In this document: positions 11,094-20,900 of the stretch, piece by piece
Layout of the letters: each line of letters begins with the position of its first letter
How positions within the stretch are numbered: position 1 is the stretch's first letter
Origin: JBKHYJ01 sp046565505
Lineage (GTDB): Bacteria > Acidobacteriota > Blastocatellia > UBA7656
Reading direction: 5' to 3'
DNA: 64,000 nt
NCBI GenBank assembly: GCA_046565505.1
Contig: JBKHYJ010000049.1
Location: 24,477-88,476 of the forward strand
The notes under the pieces: model-generated
What the model was told of the DNA's origin: nothing
What the model saw: only the letters and a program-made list of their open reading frames with translations
Databases searched by the model: none
Translations under genes and position numbers: made by a program

Positions 11094-11882
11094 TTGAGAT
11101 CGGTGAAGCCATCACTTCTTCTTCTGGTAATCGCGTCATTGGCGCCGCCCGTGACCGGCTTCGCACAGGATCAGCCGGAGGGCGATTCCGAGAAGGCCGC
11201 GGCGCTCGTCCGCGAAGTCATTAACAAGCGCGGGGGAGACCCCTATTTGAAGGTCCGCACGATTGTGAGCCGGGGTACTTACACGCCGTTTGAAAAAGGC
11301 GCGTCCGGGAGCCCCGTCAGCTTCGTCGATTACATCGCTTACCCCGGCAGAGAGCGCACGGAATTCGACAAGGGCAGTAATAAATTCATTCAATCCAATT
11401 CCGATGGAGCCAACTGGGTCTACGACGCCAAGCAGAAGCAGATTCGCGATCAGAAAGACGAGCAGGTCAAGCAATTTCAGCAGGCCGCGCGCTACGACCT
11501 GGATAACTTGCTGAGGGCGGCGATACAACGGGCGGGAGTGAAGCTGATTTACGTCGGCCGCCGCGAGCCGTGGAGGGGCACGTTCTCTGAAGCCGTGCGT
11601 GTGGAGTTTACCGACGGCGGCTCGGCGACGCTGCACGTTGACCCGCGCGCGAAGCTGCCGCTTATGACTGAGTATAAGTCAGTCGCGGAGGAAGGGACCG
11701 TGAATAACGAATCGCGGTATTATCGGTGGGTCGATTACGGCGGGATTCTGTATCCTACTTTGATAGATTCTTACCGCGACGGGAAACAGAGCGCGCGCGT
11801 CAGCTTCGACTCCATCGACCTGAATGTGAACATACCTGACAAGCTGTTCGCCAAGCCGGAAAATATTAAAGAGGTGAAATAA
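11094..11882 (+). CDS. secreted LolA-like protein of unknown function
   Basis: Starting at TTG 11094, which has GGAGGG a few bases upstream, this gives 262 residues with a clear signal peptide and a probable cleavage after GFA (before QDQPEG). The mature part is rich in beta-strand-like stretches ending in FDSIDLNVNIPDKLF and resembles the LolA/LppX-type proteins that are abundant in acidobacteria. No catalytic motif is visible. It has its own promoter and ends in a large hairpin facing the aldolase gene, so it is probably monocistronic. Role unknown; a lipid- or envelope-related function is only a guess from the fold. Confidence 0.8.
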   Translation: MRSVKPSLLLLVIASLAPPVTGFAQDQPEGDSEKAAALVREVINKRGGDPYLKVRTIVSRGTYTPFEKGASGSPVSFVDYIAYPGRERTEFDKGSNKFIQSNSDGANWVYDAKQKQIRDQKDEQVKQFQQAARYDLDNLLRAAIQRAGVKLIYVGRREPWRGTFSEAVRVEFTDGGSATLHVDPRAKLPLMTEYKSVAEEGTVNNESRYYRWVDYGGILYPTLIDSYRDGKQSARVSFDSIDLNVNIPDKLFAKPENIKEVK

Positions 11883-11890
11883 GACGCGGG

Positions 11891-11953
11891 GTCAGGGATT
11901 CAGTCGGATCGCCTCAATAGTAGCGAGGCCGGCTGAATCCCTGACTTCTTCTT
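11891..11953 (+). terminator. bidirectional-type hairpin between convergent genes
   Basis: A perfect 13-base inverted repeat (11891-11903 with 11933-11945) encloses a second small stem (11911-11915 with 11925-11929). On the + strand it is followed by TTCTTCTT, so it can terminate the secreted-protein transcript; the other side has no T-run. Confidence 0.65.
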
Positions 11954-13016
11954 AAGCGATGGTCACTTCGCTGGCGAGGTAAACGTCCTGAATGCCGTTC
12001 AATATCTTGATGCCTTCCGGCATGGGCTTTTGGAAGGCCTTGCGCCCCGATATCAACCCCGTTCCGCCCGCGCGTTTATTTATAACGGCCGTGCGTACGG
12101 CTTGCTGCAAATCATTCTGACCAGATTCGCCGCCTGAGTTAATCAACCCCGCGCGCCCCATGTAGCAATTCGCCACCTGGTAGCGCGTCAGGTCTATCGG
12201 GTGGTCCGTGGTCAGTTCCGAGTAGACGAGCTTGGAGGTCTTGCCATAAGGCTGCTCCTTCGCGAGCACGTTGTAGCCCCCGTTATTGGTCGCCATCTTC
12301 TGCTTGATTATGTCTGCTTCGATCGTGACGCCGAGGTGGTTCGCCTGTCCCGTCAAGTCGGCCGCCGAATGGTAGTCCACTTCCTTCGTCTTAAACGCGG
12401 AGTTGCGCAGATAGCACCATAACACGGTGAACATCCCGAGTTCGTGCGCGTGGGCGAAAGCCTGCGTGACTTCCTGAATCTGCCTCTTGGACTCTTCAGA
12501 GCCGAAGTATATGGTTGCGCCCACGCCGACGCAGCCCTGGTCGAACGCCTGGTCTATCGAGGCAAAAAATATCTGATCGTAGCTGTTCGGGTAGGAGAGG
12601 AACTCGTTATGGTTGAACTTGAGGATGAATGGGATCTTGTGCGCGTACTTGCGGGCGACTGACCCTAGGACGCCGAGCGTGGTGGCGACGGCGTTGCAGC
12701 CGCCTTCTATCGCCAGCCGCAGGATGTTTTCGGGGTCGAAATACTCGGGATTCGGCGCGAACGATGCGCCGGCCGAATGCTCAATGCCCTGGTCCACAGG
12801 CAGTATGGAGAGGTAACCTGTGCCGGCCAGCCGCCCATGATTGAACATCGCCGAGAGGTTGCGCAGCACCACCGGCGAGCGGTCGGAACCTACGCACACG
12901 CGGTCTATGAAGTCCGGCCCCGGCAGATGCAGCATCTCTTTGGGAATTGTCCTGCTTTGATAAGTCAGCAGGCTCTCGGCCTCGTCGCCGAGAATCTCTT
13001 CGATTTGTTTGATCAT
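11952..13016 (-). CDS. fbaB: class I fructose-bisphosphate aldolase (FbaB type)
   Basis: Cleaves fructose 1,6-bisphosphate to the two triose phosphates by Schiff-base chemistry. The 354-residue protein matches the DhnA/FbaB aldolase family, with the conserved blocks LHLPGPDFIDRV, SILPVDQGIEHSAG, GATIYFGSEESKRQIQE and GLINSGGESG. Start ATG 13016 is preceded by AGGAGA; eleven more codons are open upstream but lack a ribosome-binding site. Together with eno and gpmI at 44-50 kb it shows that glycolysis or gluconeogenesis uses the metal-free aldolase type. It stands alone between two terminators. Confidence 0.95.
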   Translation of the reverse strand: MIKQIEEILGDEAESLLTYQSRTIPKEMLHLPGPDFIDRVCVGSDRSPVVLRNLSAMFNHGRLAGTGYLSILPVDQGIEHSAGASFAPNPEYFDPENILRLAIEGGCNAVATTLGVLGSVARKYAHKIPFILKFNHNEFLSYPNSYDQIFFASIDQAFDQGCVGVGATIYFGSEESKRQIQEVTQAFAHAHELGMFTVLWCYLRNSAFKTKEVDYHSAADLTGQANHLGVTIEADIIKQKMATNNGGYNVLAKEQPYGKTSKLVYSELTTDHPIDLTRYQVANCYMGRAGLINSGGESGQNDLQQAVRTAVINKRAGGTGLISGRKAFQKPMPEGIKILNGIQDVYLASEVTIA

Positions 13017-13123
13017 CTCGTCTCCTGTGACGCGCCACCGCGACGCCATTAGTAATTGGATTCAAATAAAATCGCCACTAGCTTTTCAATTCTATTCTCG
13101 GAACATTGCCAGGTCAACGGCGC

Positions 13124-13152
13124 AAAAAAAAGGCGCGAATTGATTCGCGCCT
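13124..13152 (-). terminator. intrinsic terminator, minus strand
   Basis: A perfect 10-base-pair stem (13131-13140 with 13143-13152) is followed on the minus strand by eight T (complement of the A-run at 13124-13131). It ends a leftward transcript just before the aldolase gene. The nearest annotated leftward gene ends 300 bases away at 13458, so a shorter RNA may be its real client. Confidence 0.9.
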
Positions 13153-13310
13153 AAGGAGGACCTGAGATGTTTACCCATTCATAAAGAGACGCCGCCGCTC
13201 ATGAAAATACATTCCGCCGAATGATTTTTTCATTCCCTCGCGGTCAGTAAAGCCTTGTAAGCGCGCGTCGATTTTGCCAGCCGCCAAAAAAGACCACTTG
13301 GGCTTCATGA
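13131..13310 (-). ncRNA. candidate small RNA with anti-Shine-Dalgarno stretch
   Basis: Reading leftwards, the strand carries CCTCCTTA, identical to the usual 3' tail of 16S rRNA, at 13153-13160, immediately before the strong terminator hairpin. A single-stranded C-rich stretch next to a terminator is the layout of small RNAs that pair with ribosome-binding sites. The same stretch of DNA could instead encode a 45-residue basic peptide (13308 down to 13171) that lacks a ribosome-binding site, or simply be the 3' end of the upstream mRNA. A weak -10 (TATTAA) lies at about 13400. No expression evidence. Confidence 0.3.
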
Positions 13311-13457
13311 TTCTGTCGCGCGCCGACCGGGGCAAGGGGCGGAGGCGGCGGCGGGAATAGAGGCCGCGCTGAAGCCGCCGGCCTCGGCGCGGTCCCCATT
13401 TAATACGGCTAAGACTCGAAGGATGCGAATCGTCACGCGCCGGGGCACGCGCGCGGC

Positions 13458-14126
13458 TTAGTTTACGGCCTGAGAGACGCCGAGGCAGAACGCGCGCTCA
13501 AAGCGGAAGGGAATAATGGGGGACCCGACCGGAGGGCCGCAGTAGGGCCTTATATTTGCCGAGCCGTCCAGGCCCTCGAACCTGAAGGACCCTCCCGTAA
13601 TGGTTTGAATTTCGCTAGGCCCTGTAGTGGGGCCATTGGGCAAACTCACGTTGGCCGGCGTCACGTCCCCATTCAAGGCTATCAGCCCATTTATTCCATG
13701 AACTTCGAGAATGCCGGGAAGAGAATCGAACACGAGCGTGTGGTGCATCTGAAATCTGTTGGCGGTCGCCAGCGCCGCGCTGTTCAGCGCGGAACTATTT
13801 ATGGTTGGTATCGGCGGGGTCACCACGACCGTTGCCGTCCACGTGCCTACCTGATCCTCGACCGGATCGACCTCGGGCTTGAGGGCGCAGGTTGACTGGT
13901 CTACAGACCGGAAAGGGTAGACCTTACCTGTGAGTACAAAAGTCCCCGCGGACGCCGTGATCGGGGTTGAAGAGGTCGGGATGATATCAAATATCGCCCC
14001 CTTCCTTAAGGGGCTCGCATTTCCCGCCGGCAGGTTTATTTGCCAGAAGCCGGCCGTCATGAAAAAGGCCAGCGCGAATCCGACACCGAGCAAACTCTTA
14101 CGATTCTTTCTCGACCTGTATGCCAT
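13458..14126 (-). CDS. exported protein of unknown function
   Basis: 222 residues, not recognised. It has an Arg/Lys-rich start and a hydrophobic signal segment (about residues 12-30), then a Thr/Ser/Pro-rich mature part with little helix and four scattered cysteines (CALKP, PYCGP, AFCLG among them), which suggests a beta-rich secreted or surface protein with disulphides. AAGGAG stands at good spacing before ATG 14126. The leader region upstream is long and AT-richer than its surroundings. No partner gene is evident: a PBP gene lies behind it on the same strand more than 450 bases away. Confidence 0.75.
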   Translation of the reverse strand: MAYRSRKNRKSLLGVGFALAFFMTAGFWQINLPAGNASPLRKGAIFDIIPTSSTPITASAGTFVLTGKVYPFRSVDQSTCALKPEVDPVEDQVGTWTATVVVTPPIPTINSSALNSAALATANRFQMHHTLVFDSLPGILEVHGINGLIALNGDVTPANVSLPNGPTTGPSEIQTITGGSFRFEGLDGSANIRPYCGPPVGSPIIPFRFERAFCLGVSQAVN

Positions 14127-14605
14127 AATTATCTTCTCCTTTGAATTGTATTCAATTGATTTAAGGTTTTATGGGCTCTGATAAAAAAGTCCGCGTGAAG
14201 CGCAATATCTTGAAGTTACATTCAAGATACTTCCACAACTAATAGACTTTTTTAGCAAGGCCGGTTTTATGGTAAGCGAATTCCGACGCCCATCCTGTAC
14301 GAAGGAAGGCGTTATCAGGGATAGGCCTCACCTGCTGAAGCTGTTCTCGAAACAGAAGGCCCTAACAGTTCGCGTTTACTTTTGTTCCTTCGGGTCGCCA
14401 AAAGGCAGAACGTTCCAGCAATTATACTCTGCTAATTGTTCCCGGAACCTATAGACGTTAATAGGACGCTTCATGATGCAGATTTTTATAATGTTATTTT
14501 TACTTACCTGATGAGTTTGGAAAACTGGAAGGTTGTTTGTATTGTGTTTATTAAATCGTACGACTCTCGCCTGTGACGGTCGTACGGCGGCGCGCGGTAG
14601 TGACT
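14127..14605 (-). other. AT-rich intergenic leader region with hairpins
   Basis: No convincing gene. On the minus strand there is a TATAAT at 14426-14421 that could start a leader of about 290 bases for the exported protein, a short hairpin near 14207-14230, and an 8-base inverted repeat CGTACGAC/GTCGTACG (14557-14564 with 14579-14586) just after the PBP stop that may weakly terminate that gene. A 61-codon open frame at 14269-14454 on the + strand looks accidental. Confidence 0.5.
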
Positions 14606-17161
14606 CTAGGGTTTCCCGGAGGCCTTCTTGATTTGCTTGCGCACTTCGCGCTGGGCGTCATCAATCATCTGCTCGGCGTCGCGCATTATCTTCTTTGTTT
14701 TATCAGGCAAGTCGGTTGTCTTGTCTTCGGGCCATTCAAATCCTGGGAGGGCGGGGACGTCGGGATGACTGCCCAAATGATCTTCGCAGGTCTCTTTCGG
14801 CTCGGTCCCCTCGATAAAGTATTCCGTCCTGCGCGCGGGGCATGCGTCGGTGGCGAGCAGCCCTGTGGTCGGATCAATCTCCGCGCTCGTTATGTTCTCC
14901 GGTTTCGGGAAGCTGTCGCCCCCTAACTCGGGTCTCAGCGCGAGCGCCTGTTTCATGAACGACGCCCAGATCGGCAGCGCGGACTTCGCGCCTTCAAGCC
15001 CGAGCTCCGAGTTGTCATCGAACCCGACCCACACCACGCATACGAGGTTGGGTGTGTAGCCTGCGAACCACCCGTCGCGTGAAGTCCCCGTCTTGCCCGC
15101 GGCCGTGCCCGTGAACCCCATAGCGCGCGCGCGCGCGGCCGTGCCCCGGCTCAGCACGTCCTGCATGATGTTGGTCATCAGCCAACTCACTTCAGGCTTT
15201 AGGACTTGCTGCGTCTGGGGCTTCGATTCGCTTATTCCGACGCCGTCCGCGTTCGTGACGCGCTTGACCACTCGGGACTCGGCGACGATCCCCTTGTTTG
15301 CGAATGCCGTGTAAGCCGAGGCGACCTGAAGCGGCGTGGCCTCGGCGGACCCCAGCGCGAGCGCGGGGAAGGGCTGAGGCTTCGGAAGCCCTAATTTTTC
15401 CGCCATGCGCGCCACTTTGCCATAGCCTACCTTCTCCGCTATACGCACCGTCACCACGTTGAGCGAATGCACAAGCCCCTCGCGCAGCGTAACGTCATGG
15501 TTGGAATAAGTCTTACCGAAATTTTCTGGCGAGTAGGTCTGCCCGCGCCCGTATAGAAAAGTTTCCGGCGCGTCCTTGAACATCGACGCGGCTGTGATCT
15601 TCTCCTCGACCTGGTCATCATAAGCGGTGTCGAGCGCCGTCGCGTAGACGATGGGTTTGAAGACCGAGCCGGGCTGGCGGTTCGCGTCCACGGCTCGGTT
15701 AAGCTGGCTCTGCCCGTAGTCGCGCCCGCCGACCATCGCGACCACCTCACCCGTCTTCGGGTTCATGGCAACGAGCGCGGCTTGTAGCGTGCCGGGGGGG
15801 ATAGGATTTTTCTTCCGCTTTGCGAATATGGGGTCGAGTTGCGCGAGCGTCTCGTTTACCGCTTTGTCGGCCGCCCGCTGAAGGTCCATGTCAATCGTCG
15901 AATAGACCCTGTACGACTGCCGCGCCAAGTCGCGCGTCGCGAATTCGTTCAGCAATTGCTGCTGAAGGTAATCCACGAAGTATGGCGCGTCACTGTTGAG
16001 CGCGTTGCGCTTGGGCACGATCTTTAACTCTGTCGCTTTCGCCTGCTCGGCCCTTTCGCGCGGTATGAACCCGGCCTCGACCATCGAGTCGAGCACCTGA
16101 TTGCGCCGCGCTTTCGCGCGCTCGGGGTCCCGGTAAGGCGAATAGAAGCTCGGCCCGCGTATTATTCCGGCCAGGAAAGCAGCCTCGGGCAGCGTGAGGT
16201 TGACCACGTCTTTATTGAAGTAGGCCGACGCCGCTTCCCCCACGCCATTGATCGAATAGCTGCCCGACTGGCCCATGTAGATTTCGTTGGCGTAGAGCTG
16301 GAGAATCTCTTCTTTGTTGAGCTTAGTCTCAAGCGTGACGGCGATCATCATCTCTTGCAGCTTGCGCTTGGCGGTTCGCTCGGGCGTGAGGAAAAAATTC
16401 TTGACCAGCTGCTGAGTGATAGACGAGCCGCCCTCCTGCAACTGGCCTTCGCTCGCGTCGCGCCATAGGGCGCGGGCTATGCCGCGGAAGTTTATGCCGG
16501 AATGCTCGAAGAACTGGCGGTCTTCTATGGCAATCACCGCGTTGACGTAATCCTTTGGCAGGTCTTTAAAAGAGACCAGCTTTTGTTTCTGCCGCTGCTT
16601 CTCGTTTGAAATCGCGGTCAGCATTTCCGGCTCGATCATCGCGCTGTCCAGGTTGCGCTTCGTGTCGAGGTCCGTGATCTTGACGATGCCCTTCGCGCCT
16701 GCGCCGAAGATAACGCTCATGTTCGGGAACTGGCGCGCGCCGTTGATGACCGCGCCGCCCGACGAATGAATCTCGATTATATTGCCTTTGATCAGGTAAC
16801 GCCCGCGGCTGGAATCTGCTTCTTTAGTTGACTCGACATAGCCTATTGCGTCGAGGTAGCTCTTAAGCGAGGCGAGCGCCATCGCCTGCCCCACGCGTAT
16901 GGACCGCGGCGCCGCGTATATGCCGGTCGCACGCGTGAGCACATCCCCGCGCAGGCGCGCGTCTACCATTCGCGAGTACTTTATGTAAAAGAAAGCGAAG
17001 GCGGAGCAAAAAATCAGCGCGAGGACGCCGAGGACCGTCAGCAGTTTCGGCGAGAAGATGCGGCGAAGCAGTCCGGGATTGGCCTCTTGCCTTTTGATCA
17101 CCTGCGTATTTGGTTTTCTTGTAACAGTCGCCAAGGCTCTACGAACTCGCGTTCCTTTCAA
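14606..17161 (-). CDS. bifunctional penicillin-binding protein (class A, PBP1-type)
   Basis: Builds and cross-links peptidoglycan on the outer face of the inner membrane. In the 851-residue reading: a membrane anchor at about 40-60; a small UB2H-like domain; a GT51 glycosyltransferase with EDRQFF, catalytic Glu213, and the GGSSITQQLVKN block; then a transpeptidase with SVFK (Ser499), SLN and KTGTS motifs; and a Pro/Lys-rich tail. The UB2H-like region recalls PBP1b. The TTG at 17161 is the longest start; a second TTG a few codons inside cannot be excluded, and neither has a strong ribosome-binding site. Confidence 0.93.
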   Translation of the reverse strand: MKGTRVRRALATVTRKPNTQVIKRQEANPGLLRRIFSPKLLTVLGVLALIFCSAFAFFYIKYSRMVDARLRGDVLTRATGIYAAPRSIRVGQAMALASLKSYLDAIGYVESTKEADSSRGRYLIKGNIIEIHSSGGAVINGARQFPNMSVIFGAGAKGIVKITDLDTKRNLDSAMIEPEMLTAISNEKQRQKQKLVSFKDLPKDYVNAVIAIEDRQFFEHSGINFRGIARALWRDASEGQLQEGGSSITQQLVKNFFLTPERTAKRKLQEMMIAVTLETKLNKEEILQLYANEIYMGQSGSYSINGVGEAASAYFNKDVVNLTLPEAAFLAGIIRGPSFYSPYRDPERAKARRNQVLDSMVEAGFIPRERAEQAKATELKIVPKRNALNSDAPYFVDYLQQQLLNEFATRDLARQSYRVYSTIDMDLQRAADKAVNETLAQLDPIFAKRKKNPIPPGTLQAALVAMNPKTGEVVAMVGGRDYGQSQLNRAVDANRQPGSVFKPIVYATALDTAYDDQVEEKITAASMFKDAPETFLYGRGQTYSPENFGKTYSNHDVTLREGLVHSLNVVTVRIAEKVGYGKVARMAEKLGLPKPQPFPALALGSAEATPLQVASAYTAFANKGIVAESRVVKRVTNADGVGISESKPQTQQVLKPEVSWLMTNIMQDVLSRGTAARARAMGFTGTAAGKTGTSRDGWFAGYTPNLVCVVWVGFDDNSELGLEGAKSALPIWASFMKQALALRPELGGDSFPKPENITSAEIDPTTGLLATDACPARRTEYFIEGTEPKETCEDHLGSHPDVPALPGFEWPEDKTTDLPDKTKKIMRDAEQMIDDAQREVRKQIKKASGKP

Positions 17162-17456
17162 CTACTTCGGGCGGTTAGATTCCTGCGATCACGATTTGGT
17201 TTGTTCAATCATCAAATTAATCATCCGCCGTAGGAGCCAAAAAACTCTAGCATTTCGAGAGGCATAATAACAAGCAAAGGCTGGAGTACAAAGATCGCAC
17301 GAATGAGCGCGCGGCGCACCGCCGCGCATACGCGCCATATCACAGGCGAACAATCTCGCTGCCGGGCATAAGAAGGCGACCCCGCGCGCCCTGCTCGCGG
17401 AGCCGCGGGTTTGTGGAACGGTTCTGGCTAAGGCTACCGATGGAGGTCATTTTACG

Positions 17457-17789
17457 ATGTCAAGCAGTTGGAATGAGGACATGATTTGCAAACTGGCGGC
17501 CCAATTCAATACATTGCCAGAGATGTTGCGCGCGGCAATAAGTGATTACGTGCCTGCCGACGAATCCCCATGCTTTTATAAAGGTTATGTGGCAGGCGTC
17601 ATGATGATAGCGTCTTTGTCGAGCGAGCAAAAGATCCCCGTCAACCATGACGTGCTTGCGGCTATAGCCGGTAAAGCGGCCCAATTGAGACAGCAGCTTT
17701 TAGATGAAGAGGAAGATACCGCCTGGCTCGACCAGTTGAGCGCGTGGGCGGACGCCAACTATAAAATAGAATTAACCAGAACTCATTAG
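17457..17789 (+). CDS. small protein of unknown function
   Basis: 110 residues, not recognised. ATG 17457 has GGAGGT at good spacing, supporting translation. The sequence is helical and acidic at its C-terminal half (LLDEEEDTAWLDQL), without signal peptide, metal motif or membrane segment. It is a lone + strand gene between the divergent PBP gene and the convergent dnaE gene. Confidence 0.65.
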   Translation: MSSSWNEDMICKLAAQFNTLPEMLRAAISDYVPADESPCFYKGYVAGVMMIASLSSEQKIPVNHDVLAAIAGKAAQLRQQLLDEEEDTAWLDQLSAWADANYKIELTRTH

Positions 17790-17848
17790 CTCATGCTCGA
17801 ATCGAGCGCCGGAGCGGCGGCCCGCTCGGCCTACCCCCGCGCCGGGAT

Positions 17849-17868
17849 TTCCGCCCGAATGTACGGGC
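17849..17868. other. GC-rich hairpin between convergent genes
   Basis: CCGCCCG and CGGGCGG flank a six-base loop (17849-17855 with 17862-17868). It sits between the small unknown gene and the end of dnaE. There is no T-run, so terminator function is uncertain. Confidence 0.35.
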
Positions 17869-17928
17869 GGGCGGCTGCGTGCGCGGCGGGCCCGCGTCTA
17901 GCATTAAGCCTTACCTGTACGCCGCGGC

Positions 17929-20900
17929 TCACTTAGCCGCGCCGGTCGCGCGCTGAACGACCAGCTCGACGCTGCATTCGCCCATTACCTGTTTGATCGA
18001 ATGCGTAAGCTCTGGCGTGACCTTCACCCTCACGAATTGATTAGGCTGTATGCGCGCGAACGAGCCGTCGTTAAGCTCTACTTCAAAGACGATGCCGCAA
18101 TCGCCCCTGTGAGTATCCAGCAAGCCGTGAAGCGATTCGAGCTTTTCGCTCGTAATACTTTCGACATTGAAGCGCAGGACGACCGAGCGCGCGCACCGCT
18201 CGCGGATGTTTTCAAGCGACTGAATCTCGTCGGCGATAATGGTCATCCCGCCCCCGTCGTCCAGTTCAAGCCGGCCCTTTACGAGTATGGCCGAATCGTT
18301 TTCCATGACGCCGTTCGCCTTGCCGAACACGTCGGGCCAAGCCACGACTTTAATTGACCCGAACTGGTCCTCCAACTGGAACAGGCCGAATCGGTCGCCC
18401 TTCTTCGTGGTGCGGACGTTAAGCTCCATCACTATTCCGCCGACCGTGACCTGCGCGCCGTGGTGGAAGCCAGACAGGCGGTCTACGTCCGCGTTCGCGA
18501 AGTCTTTGAGCGCATTCTCGTACCTCAGGAGCGGGTGTCCCGAGATGTAGAACCCCAGCGTATCTTTCTCGCCTTTCAGCAGCTCTTGAGGGCTCCAATC
18601 CTGAACGACCGGGAGCGGCACGTCCGCGGCGGGCATCGTCGTGGCGAGCGCGCCGAATAAATCGGTCTGCCCGGTCGCCCGCGACCTTTGGAGCCGCTGG
18701 CCGCCTTCGACCGCCGAGTCGATGGCGGCAAACAGCCTCGCGCGATTCTTGTTCGTGGAGTCGAACGCGCCGGACCGGATCAGGCTTTCGAGCACGCGCT
18801 TGTTGACCGCTTTTGAATCGACGCGCTCGGTGAAATCGAATAACGAGCGGAAAGGGCCGCCCGCGTTGCGCGCCTCTATGACGCAAGAGACGGCCGAGTG
18901 CCCTATCCCTTTGATGGCCGCCAGCCCGAACCGGATCGAGTTGCCGCTCGCGGTAAAGTTGTCCAGGCTCGCGTTCACGTCGGGCGGAAGTATCTGTATA
19001 CCCTGACCGCGCGCCTCGTTGATGTACTTGACCACCTTCGCCGTGTTGTTCAATTCGTTCGAGAGGACCGCCGCCCAGAAGTGCGTGGGGAAGTGCGCCT
19101 TCAGATACGCGGTCTGGTAGGCGAGATACCCATAGGCGAACGAGTGCGCGCGGTTGAAGGCGTAGTCGGCAAAGCCCTCGAAGCTGTGCCACAGCTTTTC
19201 GAGCCTCGCATGGTCGTGCCCGCGCTCGGTGGCCTGCTTCAAGAATTTCTCCTTGTGCTTGTCCAGCTCCTCGCGCTTCTTTTTGCCCATCGCCCGGCGC
19301 ACGAGGTCCGCCTCGCCGAGAGAGTAACCGGCCAGCTTCTGAAAGACCGCCATGAGCTGCTCCTGGTAAACACAGATGCCGAGCGTGTTGCCCATGACCT
19401 CTTTGAGCTCCGCGAAGTCGTAGCGGACTTTCTTCTTGCCATGCCTGCGGTCTATGAAGTCGTCTACCATGCCGCTGTCTATCGGCCCGGGGCGGTACAG
19501 CGCGTTCAGCGCCGACAGGTCTTCGAGCCCGTCCGGCTTCAGCCTGCGGCAGATGTCTTTCATCCCGTCGGATTCAAATTGAAAGATCGCCTCCGTCTTG
19601 CCTTCCGCGAATAGCTGGAGCGCGGCCTTGTCGTCCAGGGGGATCTTCGCCAGGTCTAGCCGCTCGCCGGTTTCGCGCTCGACCGACTTCAAGCAGTCGT
19701 CGATGATCGTCAGCGTCGTGAGGGCCAGGAAGTCCATCTTCAACATCCCGGTCTTCTCTAGGTCGGCCATCGCGTACTGCGTCGTTATTTCGTCGCGGGC
19801 CGTCTTCGATATGGGCACGAGCTCGTAAAGCGGCTTCGGCGAGATCACGACGCCCGCCGCGTGCACGGAGGCGTGCCGCGAGCACCCTTCGAGCCGCTTC
19901 GCTATCTCGATGACGTCTTTGACGCGCGGGTCCGAGTCTATGGCCCTCTTCAGGTCCTGGTTCTGTTTGATGGCGTCCTCGATAGACACGTTGCGGCCGC
20001 GCACGGGCGGCGGGATCATCTTGGCGATCTTATCGACCTCGGCGTAAGGCATTTCGAGCGCGCGCCCCACGTCTTTAATCGCCGCCTTCGACGCCATCGT
20101 CCCGAACGTGCTGATCTGCGACACGTGGTCGCGGCCATAGTAATCCGCGACGTAATCGATCACCTGCTGGCGGCCCCGCACGCAGAAGTCGATGTCTATG
20201 TCTGGCATCGAAACGCGCTCAGGGTTCAAGAACCGCTCGAACAGGAGGTCGTATTGCAGCGGGTCGATGTCTGTGATTTTCAGGCAGTAGGCCACGAGCG
20301 AGCCGGCCGCGGAGCCACGCCCGGGCCCCACGGGGATGTTGCTTTTCTTCGCGTAGTTGATGAAATCCCACACGATCAGAAAATAACCCGGGAACCCCAT
20401 GTTCGTGATCACGGTGATCTCTTCTTCCAGCCGCCTCCTGTAATCGTCGAGGTCGCATTTGCGGTCGGGCCGGTCCTTGATCGCGGCCCACCGCTGCTCA
20501 AGCCCGGCGCGCGCCATCTTCGCGAAGTAACTGTCGGTCGTCTCGCCTTCCGGCACGCGGTACTCCGGCAGGTGGTTCTCCCCCTTCGGCAGCTCGAGCT
20601 CGCACATCTCCGCGATGGCGACCGTGTTCAGCAGCGCGTCGGGGATGTCTTTGCCGAACAGCAGCCACATCTCTTTCGCCGAGCGGAAGTAGAACTCGCC
20701 CTCTTTATACTTGAGCCCGCGCTTCTCGTTGACCGTCTTGCCCGCGCCTATGCACACAAGTATGTCATGCGCGCGCCAGTCGTCGCGCAGCAGGTAATGG
20801 CAATCGTTCGTCGCGGCGAGCGGGATGCCCGTCTTTTTTGACAGTTCGAGCATGCCCGGAATGACCGTCCGGGTCTCTTCATCAAGCCCGTGGTTTTGAA

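Noticed and set aside
13164..13181. Five-codon frame ATG-TTT-ACC-CAT-TCA-TAA behind a perfect TAAGGAGG on the + strand
   Set aside because: Too short to call a gene; the purine stretch is the complement of the anti-SD stretch discussed for the minus strand, and no + strand promoter is visible.
14269..14454. 61-codon + strand open frame in the AT-rich gap
   Set aside because: No ribosome-binding site, no recognisable motif, and an odd mixture of Cys, Ser and Arg; treated as accidental.
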